NCBI RefSeq assembly: GCF_002575655.3
Contig: NC_053037.3
Location: forward strand, 507,726,544 to 507,790,543
Length of the DNA: 64,000 bases
Reading direction: 5' to 3'
Source: Aegilops tauschii subsp. strangulata
Lineage: Eukaryota; Streptophyta; Magnoliopsida; Poales; Poaceae
This document shows, in pieces, positions 21,370 to 32,319 of this stretch (position 1 is the first letter of the stretch; every line of letters starts with the position of its first letter). The position numbers and the translations under genes are program-made. The notes under the pieces are model-generated. The model was not told the origin of the DNA. It saw nothing but the letters and a program-made list of their open reading frames with translations, and made no database searches.

Positions 21370-21705
21370 CTCCCTTTGTTTCAAAATAATTGAAGTTCTA
21401 GGATTTTCCTAAGTCAAACTTCATAAAGTGCAACCAATTCTATATAACATGCCAACATCTACAAAACCAAAATTATTTCATTAGATTCATTATGAAAAAT
21501 ATTTTCTAATCATATACTCCCTCCGTTCGGAATTACTTGTCGCAGAAATGGATGTATGTAGACGTATTTTAGTTCTAGATACATCCATTTCCGAGACAAG
21601 TAATTCCGAATGGAGAGAGTATATCTGAATATCATGAATTGGTCAAAGTTCAAAAAGTTGGACTTATGAAAATCCTAGAACTTCACTATTTTGGAACAAA
21701 GGGAG
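21370..21705. mobile_element. Stowaway-like MITE, split by a second MITE
   Basis: CTCCCTTTGTTTCAAAATA at the left is matched in inverse by TATTTTGGAACAAAGGGAG at the right, and the match continues through GAAGTTCTAGGATTTTC. A TA follows the right end. About 233 bp once the inner element at 21517-21619 is removed. Confidence 0.8.
21517..21619. mobile_element. Short Stowaway MITE nested in the previous one
   Basis: CTCCCTCCGTTCGGAATTAC at the left and GTAATTCCGAATGGAGAGAG at the right form near-perfect inverted ends, with TA on each side (21515-21516 and 21620-21621). 103 bp, almost fully palindromic. Confidence 0.9.
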
Positions 21706-21859
21706 TACGTTCATCACCATCTTAAGTCGAGGGCGAACCATGGGTCTACCTGAATGGCCAGCAGGTGCTTGCATTTTTGGGTGTGTACCTTGCGCTGCAC
21801 AGCGACAAAAACATGACCCTATGACCCTTAAATGTGACGGGACACTGTACCAACTTATT

Positions 21860-21969
21860 TCTATTCCGAAAATACTTGACATCAAAATGAATAAAAGAGG
21901 ATGTATCTAGATGTATTTTAGTTCTAGATACATCTCTTTTTATCTAACAAGTATTTTCGGACGAAGGGA
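21860..21969. mobile_element. Stowaway-like MITE
   Basis: ATTCCGAAAATACTTG at the left and CAAGTATTTTCGGACGAAGGGAA at the right are inverted, and the interior holds the inverted pair GATGTATCTAGA/TCTAGATACATC. TA follows the right end. Confidence 0.75.
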
Positions 21970-22853
21970 ATATCAAGAACTGGCGTTTATCTTTTCGAAA
22001 GCAAGAGTGGCATTGAAAGAACACCCTGTGGAAGCTACTAAATACAGCAGGAAATAAAAAACAGCAAAGACAAAAATAGGGCACCATTGGGTCATACGAA
22101 ACATGCAACCAGTCGGTTCAAAATTTCAGAGAAAACCCCGGAGATTTATCCTGCAAGACGTGCAAGCAATACCCCCTTCGTTTCAACAAAGTGCTATTGC
22201 GACTACTCCAACCATGGCACTCGTGTTTTAACATGCCGCACCGCAGTTTGACCATGTATGCCCATCCCTCACTCTAGGAATAAGGGCAGATCGTGCAAAA
22301 TTTTCACTTCTCGTCCCTACGAACTAAACGAAGCAACAACAGTAGCAGAACAAGCAGACTCCGAGCTCATGTACAAATCTGTTGACCAAATGTGCCTTTA
22401 TCACTTGTCCTGTAACAGTAACTTGCAAAGGTTTACTTGGCATCTCCTCCATCTTCTCTCTGTAATCGCGTCTCATCTTGTTAATCAATATTCTCCTAAT
22501 GTCCTGCTGATAGAAGTCTTCATTCCTGTGTGACATGAATATACAAAACAAAACACAGTATCAGAATACAACAGTAACATGTGACAACTACAACTGAGAA
22601 AGGCTATCTGAGTTCAATTTTCAAATATGTTAACATCAACTGAACTTGGACTTCCATCAAAAGAAACTGCAAAAGATATATAACACACATCAATGGCCAT
22701 CTTACAGATGTGAATCAAATTTCAAATGGTCGCCTCCCTCCCCCATACAGCCACCCCATTTCCCTCTCACGCAAGCCAGGCGAGGCGGCAACATTCTGGT
22801 GAGGCGCCAAAGCTCCAGCAAGGCAGGTAGCTCTCACTTCCTACTTCTCGAGT
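21970..22853. other. Intergenic, no supported gene
   Basis: Only short chance frames. A GC-richer stretch at about 22725-22830 ends in GGCAGGTAGC, which could be a splice donor, but no coding exon could be linked to it. Confidence 0.4.
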
Positions 22854-22941
22854 ATGTTCTGATTTTGGCGTATTGTTCTGAAGTAGATATAGCATCTATG
22901 TTCTGATTTTGGCGTATTGTTCTGAAGTAGATATAGCATCT
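22854..22941 (+). repeat. 44-bp perfect tandem duplication
   Basis: The unit starting ATGTTCTGATTTTGG and ending TATAGCATCT occurs at 22854-22897 and again at 22898-22941 without a difference. Confidence 0.95.
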
Positions 22942-23877
22942 AGTGAAATGGTGAAGCTATGCTCGATCCAATCGCCTTAAAGCCATCATGATTCCTACCA
23001 AAGCAGTTGCACATCTCTTGCTGCGGCACTTGGATTGATGCTGTGTTGAACAAACGGACATGGTACTAGTGTGTGTCCCAAGGTTAGTCCTTCCTTATAC
23101 CGAGGAGGGGCACTAGTGTGTGTCGAACAAAGCAGCTTGCAAACGCACGGTCCTACTAGACCTGTTTGGAACTTAAACCTTCCATTTCATAATATAGTAG
23201 AGTGCATTTTAGAGAACATGCTAAGGAGGGGTAGCACGGGGGGATTGCTTCCAGTTTAGCCCCTAATTACTCGCACAATTTACTTTGTTAATGCACTTTC
23301 GCGCGACACCCGGACTCCTTGAAACAACCGAGACCAGTAAATCTCGTTTTCTCTCCAACATGCATGCGCCGCACGCTAGACAAGACCCAATCCATGCACA
23401 TGCGCCCGCAAAATCCCTCTCTTGCCAACATGATATGGTTAGGCTGCATGCACTGGTATGATGAACAGTAATTAGTAATTACTACGGCAAAAGGGTAGAA
23501 GTACTTAAGGAATAGGAAGTACACATTCTAATATGGAATTTTGGATGAAAAAAACTAACACACACTGGTTTGGAATGGAGGGAGTAATGCATTTGCTTGG
23601 ATAAATACAGTAGTGTGACTGCGAAATTTGAATGCAGGCAACGAAATCATATGAGAATACTACAGAGCAGATGCACATCTCTTGCAACGACAGATGTGTT
23701 AAGCAACCGGACAGAGTACTAGTGCATGTCTTGCACTAATTTTTCCTTCTTTGATATGTAATGATGTGTTCAACAAACTGATTTTGTTTGTTGATTTTTG
23801 CACAAAGGTATCAGTGGAATAACTTGAACAACTCAGAGCAGAAAGCTGTGAAGGCCATGAAATTAGTAAAATTCACC
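22942..23877. other. Region downstream of the unknown gene, nothing coding
   Basis: Two related stretches (around 23007-23090 and 23670-23750) share CACATCTCTTGC and GTACTAGTG phrases, suggesting an old duplication. No gene seen. Confidence 0.4.
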
Positions 23878-25784
23878 TTAATTTGTGGGTGCAGCGCCGA
23901 TCAATGTCCGTACTGTGAGTCGACCCATCAGATAATCCCTCTTCTTTACCATATCCGCCACAAAGCACTCAACCAAAGAGATGATGAATGCTAGGTTTGT
24001 TCCCTTGATGTACATCAATCTATAACATGCTAAGCAAGCCAAGAAATTGTGCATGTGAAACATCGGATCCAGTTCCTCGCCTATAGCACATAAACAGGGT
24101 AATAATCATTAAATTTGGTACACTCGATTAGTTTGATCAGAAACTAGTACAAATGTCAGAAAGTAGTACAAATAAATAATTACCATCAAAATCGGCCTCG
24201 AGGGTTGTCAACAGATGTTCATAAGCTTGGAAGGCTATAGATGGGTTGTTGTCAATAATCTGGGATACCCTTGGAAAGCATATATCAAGATAATGCTTCG
24301 CCTCCAAAATGTTGCCTGAATACAGAACATCTTCCATTAGGATATAAGCATATGACACATCCTAGGGCACGTTTCTCGGAGTCTAAACAATTTGCTAGCC
24401 ATGCCAGGAGCTCTTTGCAACCAAATATTTGAAGTACAATTAGCAGTCGGAATTAGAGAGAAATGTAGAAAAAATAAACCAAACCAACTTCATTTTCAAT
24501 CAAACAGCACCTGTAAAGACTAAACAGTACCAATCAAACTTGCTGGCTACAAGTAGAAGGACAATTTGAAAGATCTTTCTAAACCTGAGCAATGATCTCC
24601 ACTAGAAGGATTTACTAATGCACTAGAGGGATCTGCAGGACAAACAAACGGGCAGCATTATGCTCTACGCTAGCAATCATTGTACTGCCACTATCAGGAA
24701 CTACCATAGCTATGCCAACAATAAATATAGATTGAAATCTGCAATGTAGATAAACTTTGATGCACACATCTGAATCATATTATTAATCCACCAGCACACT
24801 TGAATTAATTATAAGTTTATTGTAAGCAATCTAATGAACTGCAAGTTTATTGTAAGCATGCTAATGTCTTGACTTAATGGACTGAGCACTTATTATAAGC
24901 AAGAAACTGCATTAAGTATTAACACTGATATAACATCAAAACGATCAATGGATAACCAAAAAATTGACAGAATCGCGATGAGCATGTAGATATCCACTTG
25001 TTGGCTGACACCTGGAACAAAAGGGCCGGCTAACACCGAGACACTAAGCACCCCTTTCAAAGTAATAAAGTAGGCATTAAACCAAATACAAGTCTTGTGA
25101 TGGCATCACCCTCAGATTAATTATTATAGGAAATATGTAAACCACAAGAGACCAAAACGTAAACTGACATGGCATCGCATCATCTCAACATTAGGAGGTA
25201 AGTATCCAGGAAACACACTAATCCACAAAATCATTTAGATCCAAGTGACATCAAGATCGTGAGTGCATACCTTCCCGCAGGTAGAGGAACACCATCCGCC
25301 ATGCGTGCTCCCTAAGACTTGTCAGGGCCGTCCCAAGATCTGCAACAGAAGTCTGAAACTGCGCCTGGAGACGAAGCGTCAACGCCTCCTCCACATGAAC
25401 GCTCACCCTGTCCAGCAAGTCAGCCTGCTCCACGATGCTGCGGTAGGAGTCGTACTTGGCCAGCAGGACTTCGCGGTTGGTGATGACCACCTCGCGGTGA
25501 TGCGAGGTCGCGGGCCCCTCCTCCTCCCGCAGGGCCCGGTAGATGGCCGCCGCGTCCTCTAGGGTCATGTACGGCATGAGGTGACCTCGAACACGGGCAA
25601 ATGCCTCCTCTGGCCGCATCACATCCGGGGTCAGCGGGTCTCGGACGCGAAGGAAATCCGCGTGGCAGCCGAGGCGCGCGAAACGGCGCAGGATGACGCC
25701 GTCGGCGGCGTGCCGGAGACGCGGCGGGAGACCCCGCAGCAAAACCTCAACGGGCACCCCCAGCTCCTCCGCGATGCCCTCCAT
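23878..25784 (-). CDS. Unknown helical protein, three exons, intact
   Basis: I do not recognise the family. Exons on the minus strand: 25784-25271 (from ATG in MEGIAEELGVPVEVLL), 24315-24184 and 24080-23878. The introns are 955 and 103 bp with GT...AG ends and phase 1 at both junctions (G|GC each time), giving 282 residues ending in IGAAPTN. The protein looks soluble and mostly helical, with no signal peptide, membrane segment or zinc motif. Exon 1 is GC-rich with an LRRFARLGCHADFLRVRDPL segment and a long charged helical stretch; exon 3 is rich in Cys and aromatic residues. The open frame continues upstream of the ATG into GC-rich leader, but MEGIAEEL is the natural start. A paralogous exon 2 with the same length (132 nt) and both splice sites occurs at 57609-57740, which supports the exon model. 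It is convergent with the F-box gene. Confidence 0.8.
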
Positions 25785-26330
25785 GGTGATCGCGCGGGAG
25801 CTTGGGGGCGGCGAAAGGGGAGGGTGAGGGCGGTGAAGGGGGGATTGGGGCGGCGAGAGGGGAGAGTGGTGAGGGCGGTGAAGGGGGAGGATGGGGGCGG
25901 CGGGAGAACTCCACGATTTGGGAATCGCGGCGACGAAGGCTCCTGGGGATTTTGGCCAGAAAGGGGCAGGCACGCGGCGGCGAGTACGGCGAGAAAAGCA
26001 GTTCGGTTCGGGATGGCAAATTTTTTTCAGGGATCGGGATGGCATTCAGATTGGCAACTACTACGCGCCGGTCGGCCGGCCCAAATTTGGACCGGTCGCA
26101 CCGTGCACGTTGGATGCGTTGCGTCGTAGCCGTCAGATCAGGCACTGCTTCGCTCTCAAACGCCCTCTTTTCTGTCTTTGCCCTCAAATCACACGGACGT
26201 GAGGCGGGACGAGAACGAGACAACTGGCGCTCGTCGGATCGCAGCTGCTCGCCACCGTTCGCCAGATCGCCGCCCTCGCTCCCAACAAGTTGGGCAGTTC
26301 GTCGGTGCTCGTTGCAGCACACCACGACGA
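25785..26330. other. Leader and promoter region of the unknown gene
   Basis: Purine/pyrimidine-rich GC-dense sequence with repeated GGGGCGGCGAGAGGGG-type units near 25805-25900. Overlapping frames on both strands are composition artefacts. No clear TATA box. Confidence 0.4.
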
Positions 26331-26760
26331 GGTTCCAGCAAAAACAAATCAAGGTTGCAGCACGTTGGAAAAAAAGCTTTGGTTGTCGTAGCTCTGGAAT
26401 CACTGGTTCCAGCAAAAATGGTGGCTGGTTGAAGCAAAATTTCTCGTCGGTCGCATCAAAAGAAAACACTTCCATATTCGCACTTCTCGAAAATCGGTGC
26501 TTCCAGCAAAAAAATGGTTGTTGGAGTTAGCGGATGCTGGTTCCAACTGGTTTCAACATTTTCCTGCCACGATTCCTTGCATTCTAGTCAGCCGGTTCCA
26601 GCTCGTGGTCACCGTATTTGCAACATCACGCTGGCCCGCCTTCTAGAACGTGATCATCACCATCGCAGCAAAAAACATTGCTGGTTCCAGCCTGCGGTCA
26701 CCATGGTCGCAGCAAAAAATGTTGCTAGTTCCAGCAAGCACGTCTCCGCTGGGGTTACAG
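26331..26760 (+). repeat. Non-coding stretch punctuated by GGTTCCAGCAAAAA-type motifs
   Basis: GGTTCCAGC or TTCCAGC recurs about seven times, often followed by AAAAA, mixed with GTTGCAGCA and GCAGCAAAAAA. The layout resembles the GCAACT block in the TAF9 intron but with another motif. No coding potential. Confidence 0.55.
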
Positions 26761-27024
26761 ACTAAACTCGCGCAGTCGATGCGTTCACCAGCCGCGGGAG
26801 GAGGGACAGAGGTGGAGAGGGGATGAGGGGCAGGAGAGGGAAGAGAGGAAGAAGGAAAGAGAGGGAGGAGGGAATCAAACATGCATCATGCGGCGTCGCC
26901 GGCCGACTCCCTAGGCTGATGTCCCCATGAAGAAAAAGGAAAAAAGCAACAACAGGAAGAGATAAGGATAACGGTCTGTTGGTGCTATAATTTGCCTCCT
27001 TGTATTTTGGAGATTGATGTCAGA
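26761..27024. other. Intergenic, nothing recognised
   Basis: Purine-rich stretch (GGAGGAGGGA type) followed by A-rich sequence. Confidence 0.4.
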
Positions 27025-27413
27025 AACAGTGAGGGACTAATGTGTTTGCTAGTGCACACAGAGTGACAAGTCCTTGAAGTCATATGGAGTTTGATAAAAA
27101 CTCTAAAGATAATATCTCGCGAGGTAGTGAAGATTATCACCGAAAATTATGCTAGTCGAAAGTGACCCCCCAAAATTGTTGGCGTGAAGCAATTGGTTCG
27201 GTGCTTGTCCAAAGAAATTGACCGCAGCCGAGGAACTTGAAGACGAAGCGAAGACGTAGTATTTGTTTTGTAGCCCATCTTTCTCTTTCTTGAGTCATAG
27301 TACTATTAAGAGGGTATAGTGTTCAAAGCTTACGGTTCTCTGATGCTAGTCCCAAATCCTATGTGAGATGAGAGAAATCTCTTTGTGCTCTGAATAAATA
27401 CTTGCTAGCAAGA
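27025..27413 (+). mobile_element. Possible truncated LTR fragment
   Basis: Begins TGTTGGTGCTATAATTTGCC and includes a GTGAGGGACTAATGTGTTTG phrase and an AATAAATA signal near the right end, a layout seen in Triticeae LTRs. No partner LTR or TSD is present; it stops where the CACTA element begins. Confidence 0.3.
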
Positions 27414-27416
27414 GAC

Positions 27417-28097
27417 CACTACAAAATTTGCTCTATCCGGTGACAAAAATCCTAGTGACAAAACATGAAACGTCGCAAAAATCATTTTTCATGACAGTCC
27501 ACCGTCACGAGGTGTCCCCCCTCCCCCCGGGGGCAGCCCCCTCGGCAACTTTGGTGACGTTCCGGGCTGATTTTTTGCGATGTATTGGGCCCTCATTAGG
27601 CATGTCTATTTTGTGCGACGAGTCTTAGTGTCACAGTTCATGTTGGTGGGTCATTTTTTTGTAAATGTAAATATAAAAATAACAAGTAATTGTTTTTTAG
27701 CTGACTCATTTAGTGGGAACACATCACATAATAGCGGGAACTTAGAATTGGGATCGTCGGTTTAGGGCCCTCTGCTCATACCACGCCCCCGGCGATTCGA
27801 GAGGCCGACATGGTGAGGTGAACACGACTACGACGCTACAACAAGGTGAACGCGGCTGCGAGGGTACGTCGAGGCCATGCGTCACAGTTGAAGGGCGAAG
27901 TCATGCGCGACTGCGGCAGCATGAAACAGGGGCGATTTTAGGTGAGATATGTTTACTAAAAAACATCATAGCAAATATCAGGTGTGTTCTATTTACCTCT
28001 CATGTTTTACACATAATGGATCATAGTTGGATTGCTGTAACGGTGTTGATGCCACCATACATGGCTGGCGTGAATAAGTTTATGGAATTCGCGCTTG
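27417..28097 (+). mobile_element. CACTA (En/Spm) transposon, left part
   Basis: CACTACAAAATTTGC at 27417 is a typical CACTA terminus. Near 28017-28101 a frame begins MDHSWIAVTV and runs through AGVNKFMEFALAH, the start of the transposase-associated domain common in plant CACTA elements. It is cut at 28102 by the copia element and continues in the same frame at 56512. No 3' terminus matching the left end was found, so the right side is truncated. Confidence 0.75.
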
Positions 28098-28102
28098 CTC
28101 AC

Positions 28103-28551
28103 TGTTGGGGAACGTAGTAATTTCAAAAAAATTCCTACGCACACGCAAGATCATGGTGATGCATAGCAATGAGAGGGGAGAGTGTTGTCTACGTACCCTC
28201 GTAGACCGAAAGCGGAAGCGTTAGCACAACGCGGTTGATGTAGTCGTACGTCTTCACGATCCGACCGATCAAGTACCGAACGCACGACACCTCCGAGTTC
28301 AGCACACGTTCAGCCCGATGACGTCCCTCGAACTCCGATCCAGCCGAGTGTTGAGGGAGAGTTTCGTCAGCACGACGGCGTGGTGACGATGATGATGTTC
28401 TACCGACGCAGGGCTTCGCCTAAGCACCGCTACAGTATTATCGAGGTGGACTATGGTGGAGGGGGGCACCACACACGGCTAAAAGATCAAACGATCAATT
28501 GTTGTGTCTTTGGGGTGCCCCCTGCCCCCGTATATAAAGGAGCAAGGGGGA
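28103..28551 (-). repeat. Copia A 3' LTR, outer piece
   Basis: Matches 54767-55215 of the other LTR, including the CCCCCGTATATAAAGGAGC stretch. It ends in GGGGA, the target site duplicated by the nested element. Confidence 0.95.
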
Positions 28552-31500
28552 TGTGACGCCCCCGATTTGACCGTACACTAATCATGCACGCAAATGTGTA
28601 CGATCAAGATCAGGGACTCACGGGAAGATATCACAACACAACTCTAAAACATAAATAAGTCATACAAGCATTACAATACAAGCCAGGGGCCTCGAGGGCT
28701 CGAATACAAGTGCTCGATCATAGACGAGTCAACGGAAGCAGCAAATATCTGAGTACAGACATAAGTTAAACAAGTTTGCCTTAAGAAGGCTAGCACAAAA
28801 GTAGCAACGATCGAAAAGGCAAGGCCTCCTGCCTGGGACCTCTTAACTACTCCTCGAAGCCGAACTCCATGTAGCATCATCCTCGGGATCTCTAGCTCCT
28901 GGACTCCAGCATCTGGTTGCGACAATCAGGTATAGAAAGGGGGAAAGAGGGAGAAAAGCAACCGTGAGTACTCATCCAAAGTACTTGCAAGCAAGGAGCT
29001 ACACTACATATGCATGGGTATATGTGAAAAGGGCCATATCAGTGGACTGAACTGCAGAATGCCAGAATAAGAGGGGGGTAGCTAGTCCTGTCGAAGACTA
29101 CGCTTCTGGCCATCTCCATCTTGCAGCATGTAGAAGAGAGTAGATTGAAGTCCTCCAAGTAGCATCGCATAGCATAATCCTACCCGGCGATCCCCTCCTC
29201 GTCGCCCTGTTAGAGAGGGATCACCGGGTTGTATCTGGCACTTGGAAGGGTGTATTTTATTCAGTATCCAGTTCTAGTTGTCATAGGGTCAAGGTACAAC
29301 TCCGGGTCGTCCTTTTACCGAGGGACACGGCTATTCGAATAGATAAACTTCCCTGCAGGGGTGCACCACATAACCCAACACGCTCGATCCCATTTGGCCG
29401 GACACACTTTTCTGGGTCATGCCCGGCCTCGTAAGATCAACACGTCGCAGCCCCACCTAGGCTCAACAGAGAGGTCAGCACGCCGGTCTAACCCTATGCG
29501 CGCAGGGGTCTGGGCCCATCGCCCTATGCACACCTGCACGTTGCGTACGCGGCCGGAAGCAGACCTAGCCCCCTTAATACAAGCGCGAGCTTACGGTCCA
29601 ATGCGGCGCGCGCCACTCAGTCGCTGACGTCAAAACAGCTTCGGCTGATACCACGACGTTGGGATACCCATAACTACTCCCGCGTAGATGGTTAGTGCGT
29701 ATAGACCAAATGGCCAGACTCAGACCAAATACCAAGATCTCGTTAAGCGTGTTAAGTATCTGCGAACGCCGACCAGGGCCAGGCCCACCTCTCTCCTAGG
29801 TGGTCTCAACCTGCCCTGTCGCTTCGCCTCAAGGCAACAGTCGGGGGCCGTCAGGAACCCAGGCCCACCTCTACCGGGGTGGAGCCACCTGTCCTTTCAG
29901 CCCCCTCATCAGAATCACTTGCGGGTACTCAACGAGCCGACCCGACTTTAGTCACCACATGTGACATGTATATAAAGTATATAGTATATCCCCGTGATCA
30001 CCTCCCGAAGTGATCACGGCCCAGTAGTATAGCATGGCAGACGGACAAGAGTGTAGGGCCACTGATGGAACACTAGCATCCTATACTAAGCAGTACGATA
30101 GCAGGTAAGGATAACAACTGTAGCAACAATGATAGGCTATGCATCAGGATAGGATTAACGGAAAGCAGTAACATGCTACACTACTCTAATGCAAGCAGTA
30201 TAGAGAAGAATAGGCGATATCTGGTGATCAAGGGGGGGGCTTGCCTGGTTGCTCAGACGAGAAGGAGGGGTCGTCGGTGACGTAGTCGATCACAGGGGCA
30301 TCAGCATCGTTACGGGGTCTACCGAAGAGAAGAGGGGGGAGAAATAGTAAATACATAGCAATCAAGTGCATGATAGGACAACAGGCAGAGCTAGACGTGT
30401 CCTAACGCGGTGCTACACGATACCGGTGAAGGGGGGAAGTCAACCGGGGATGTTTTCCCGGTTCCGGACCTGTGTCAGACAGATGACAGGAGGGGGAAAG
30501 TTCCATGTTCAGATAGTTAGAAGCATCTGACAGGTAAACGGAGCACGTGTTCAGATTCGTTGGATTTTTCTAAGCAACTTTCATGTAGAAAACATTTTCA
30601 TCCGAGCTACGGTTTATTTTATATAAATTTTTAAAGTTTTTAAATCATTTTCTAAATTCTTTGGATTTAATATTATTTCAAGATAAAAGAATAAAATGCT
30701 ATGGGTACACAGAGAGTGTACCCATAGAGGTGCACATGTGGCTGACAGCGGGCCCAGTTGACTCAGTCAACAGTCCAGTCAACAGTCAACTGGGTCAACG
30801 TTGACTGGTCAAACTGGCTGGTAGGACCCAACTGTCATAGAGACAGTGTAATATAACAGTTTAATTAATTTTAACAGATTAGGTGGGGGGCCACATGTCA
30901 TTGACAGTAGTTTTAACTAGTAGTTTATTTTAACAGAGGGTTAATTAAGTGGTGGGGTAGGCCTAAGTTAATTAACTGGCCGGCTGGCCCCACATGTCAT
31001 AGGGCCAGCCCGACTTCTCTGGCAGGGCACGCACGGGCACAAGGCGCCGGTGGCCACAGCGCCTGGCCAGGGCCGGCTAGGGCGTGCGCTGGGGAGGAGG
31101 GGGGCTGTGGGGCTGCGGGCGGCACCACTGGCTCGTGCTAGGGGTGGTCGGCGCAGCGGCTACGGCGACTTCCGACGGAAGCTACGACGGGGTACGGCAA
31201 CAACGGGGGAGGGGCGAGGTCAGGCCGAAGCAACAGGGCTGTCGCAGAACGACGACGATAGCGAGCAGGGTCGCGGCTCAGGCGCGGCGCGGGCGCAACC
31301 ACACATGGTGGCGGGTAACCACGGCGAGGCCGCGCACGAGCACGGGGCAACGCTACTAGGGCGGAGCAGGGTCGGAGCGCGGACGGCGACCTACGGCGGG
31401 AGGCGGAGGGGGATTGGGCAAGGGGCTCACAAGGGAGGTCGTGTGCGAGCTCGAGGGGGCCGGGGAGGCGTCGGAGCAGCAGGTCAACGCGGTCGTCATG

Positions 31501-32319
31501 GCGTTGGCCGACACGGAGGAGCGGCGACGATCCGGCGATGGAGGGGGGCACCGTGGCCTTGCGCTGGTGGGGTGGACGACGACCATGGGGCGCGACGAGG
31601 TCCGAAGGCGCCGGCGATGGAGAGGCAGGGCGGGATGGCTGGTTCGGGGCTGGGCGCAGCCGTCGGGTCAGGGGGGGAACGAGCTCCCCGATCCAGATCG
31701 GGTCAGGGGAGAAAGAGGAGCGAGGGGGGGAGACTGGGGATCGGGCCTAGGGTTTCGGTGCCAGGGGAGTTAGTAGTTGGGGGGGGGGGGGGTTGGGCCG
31801 GCCTGGTTCGGGAGGCCAGCTGGGCCGGTCGCCTGCTGGGCCTAAGCCCAGTGGGGGGGGGGAGGGTTTGCTTTCTCTTTTTTTGGCTTTGTTTTTTGTT
31901 TTCTATTTTCTTTATCTATTTTATTCTTTTAATTTCTTTTTTATAAAATATAAATACAACTCCTAAATTAATGTTATAATTTATTCTACTGCCGCAAAAA
32001 GTTTGACACCTAATTAAAATAGTTTGCATTATTATTATTTTTAAAAGGCATTTAATTAATTGTCATAGCTGCTGTTTTAATTACTTTAGAGCCTTTAAAC
32101 ATTTTATAAAAGTGTGGTTTCTCCACAATAATTACCTATGCATTATTTGGCAACACCCCAACATTTTAGTTTTAATATTTGAAAATCTTTACCGTTTGAC
32201 TTTATTTTAAGTTTGAATTTCGAATCGATTTTGAACTAACACGAGATTAACAACAGTAACCGTGGTGATGTGGCATCATTAACGTGGGATTACTGTAGCC
32301 TAATTATCCGGGCGTCACA
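28552..32319 (-). repeat. LARD LTR1 (3' LTR)
   Basis: 3768 bp. Differs from LTR2 and LTR3 at roughly 20-25 positions by eye, many of them shared by LTR2 and LTR3. The GC-rich third (about 31020-31780) creates long overlapping frames on both strands without protein similarity. Contains a palindrome CTATGGGTACAC/GTGTACCCATAG at 30699-30727 and a GTCAAC/TTGACT cluster at 30757-30812. Confidence 0.95.

Noticed and set aside
31050..31946. 298-codon frame (and copies in LTR2 and LTR3) rich in Gly/Arg
   Set aside because: Falls in the GC-rich third of the LARD LTR, has equally long antisense frames, changes frame between LTR copies through G-run length, and has no similarity to known proteins.
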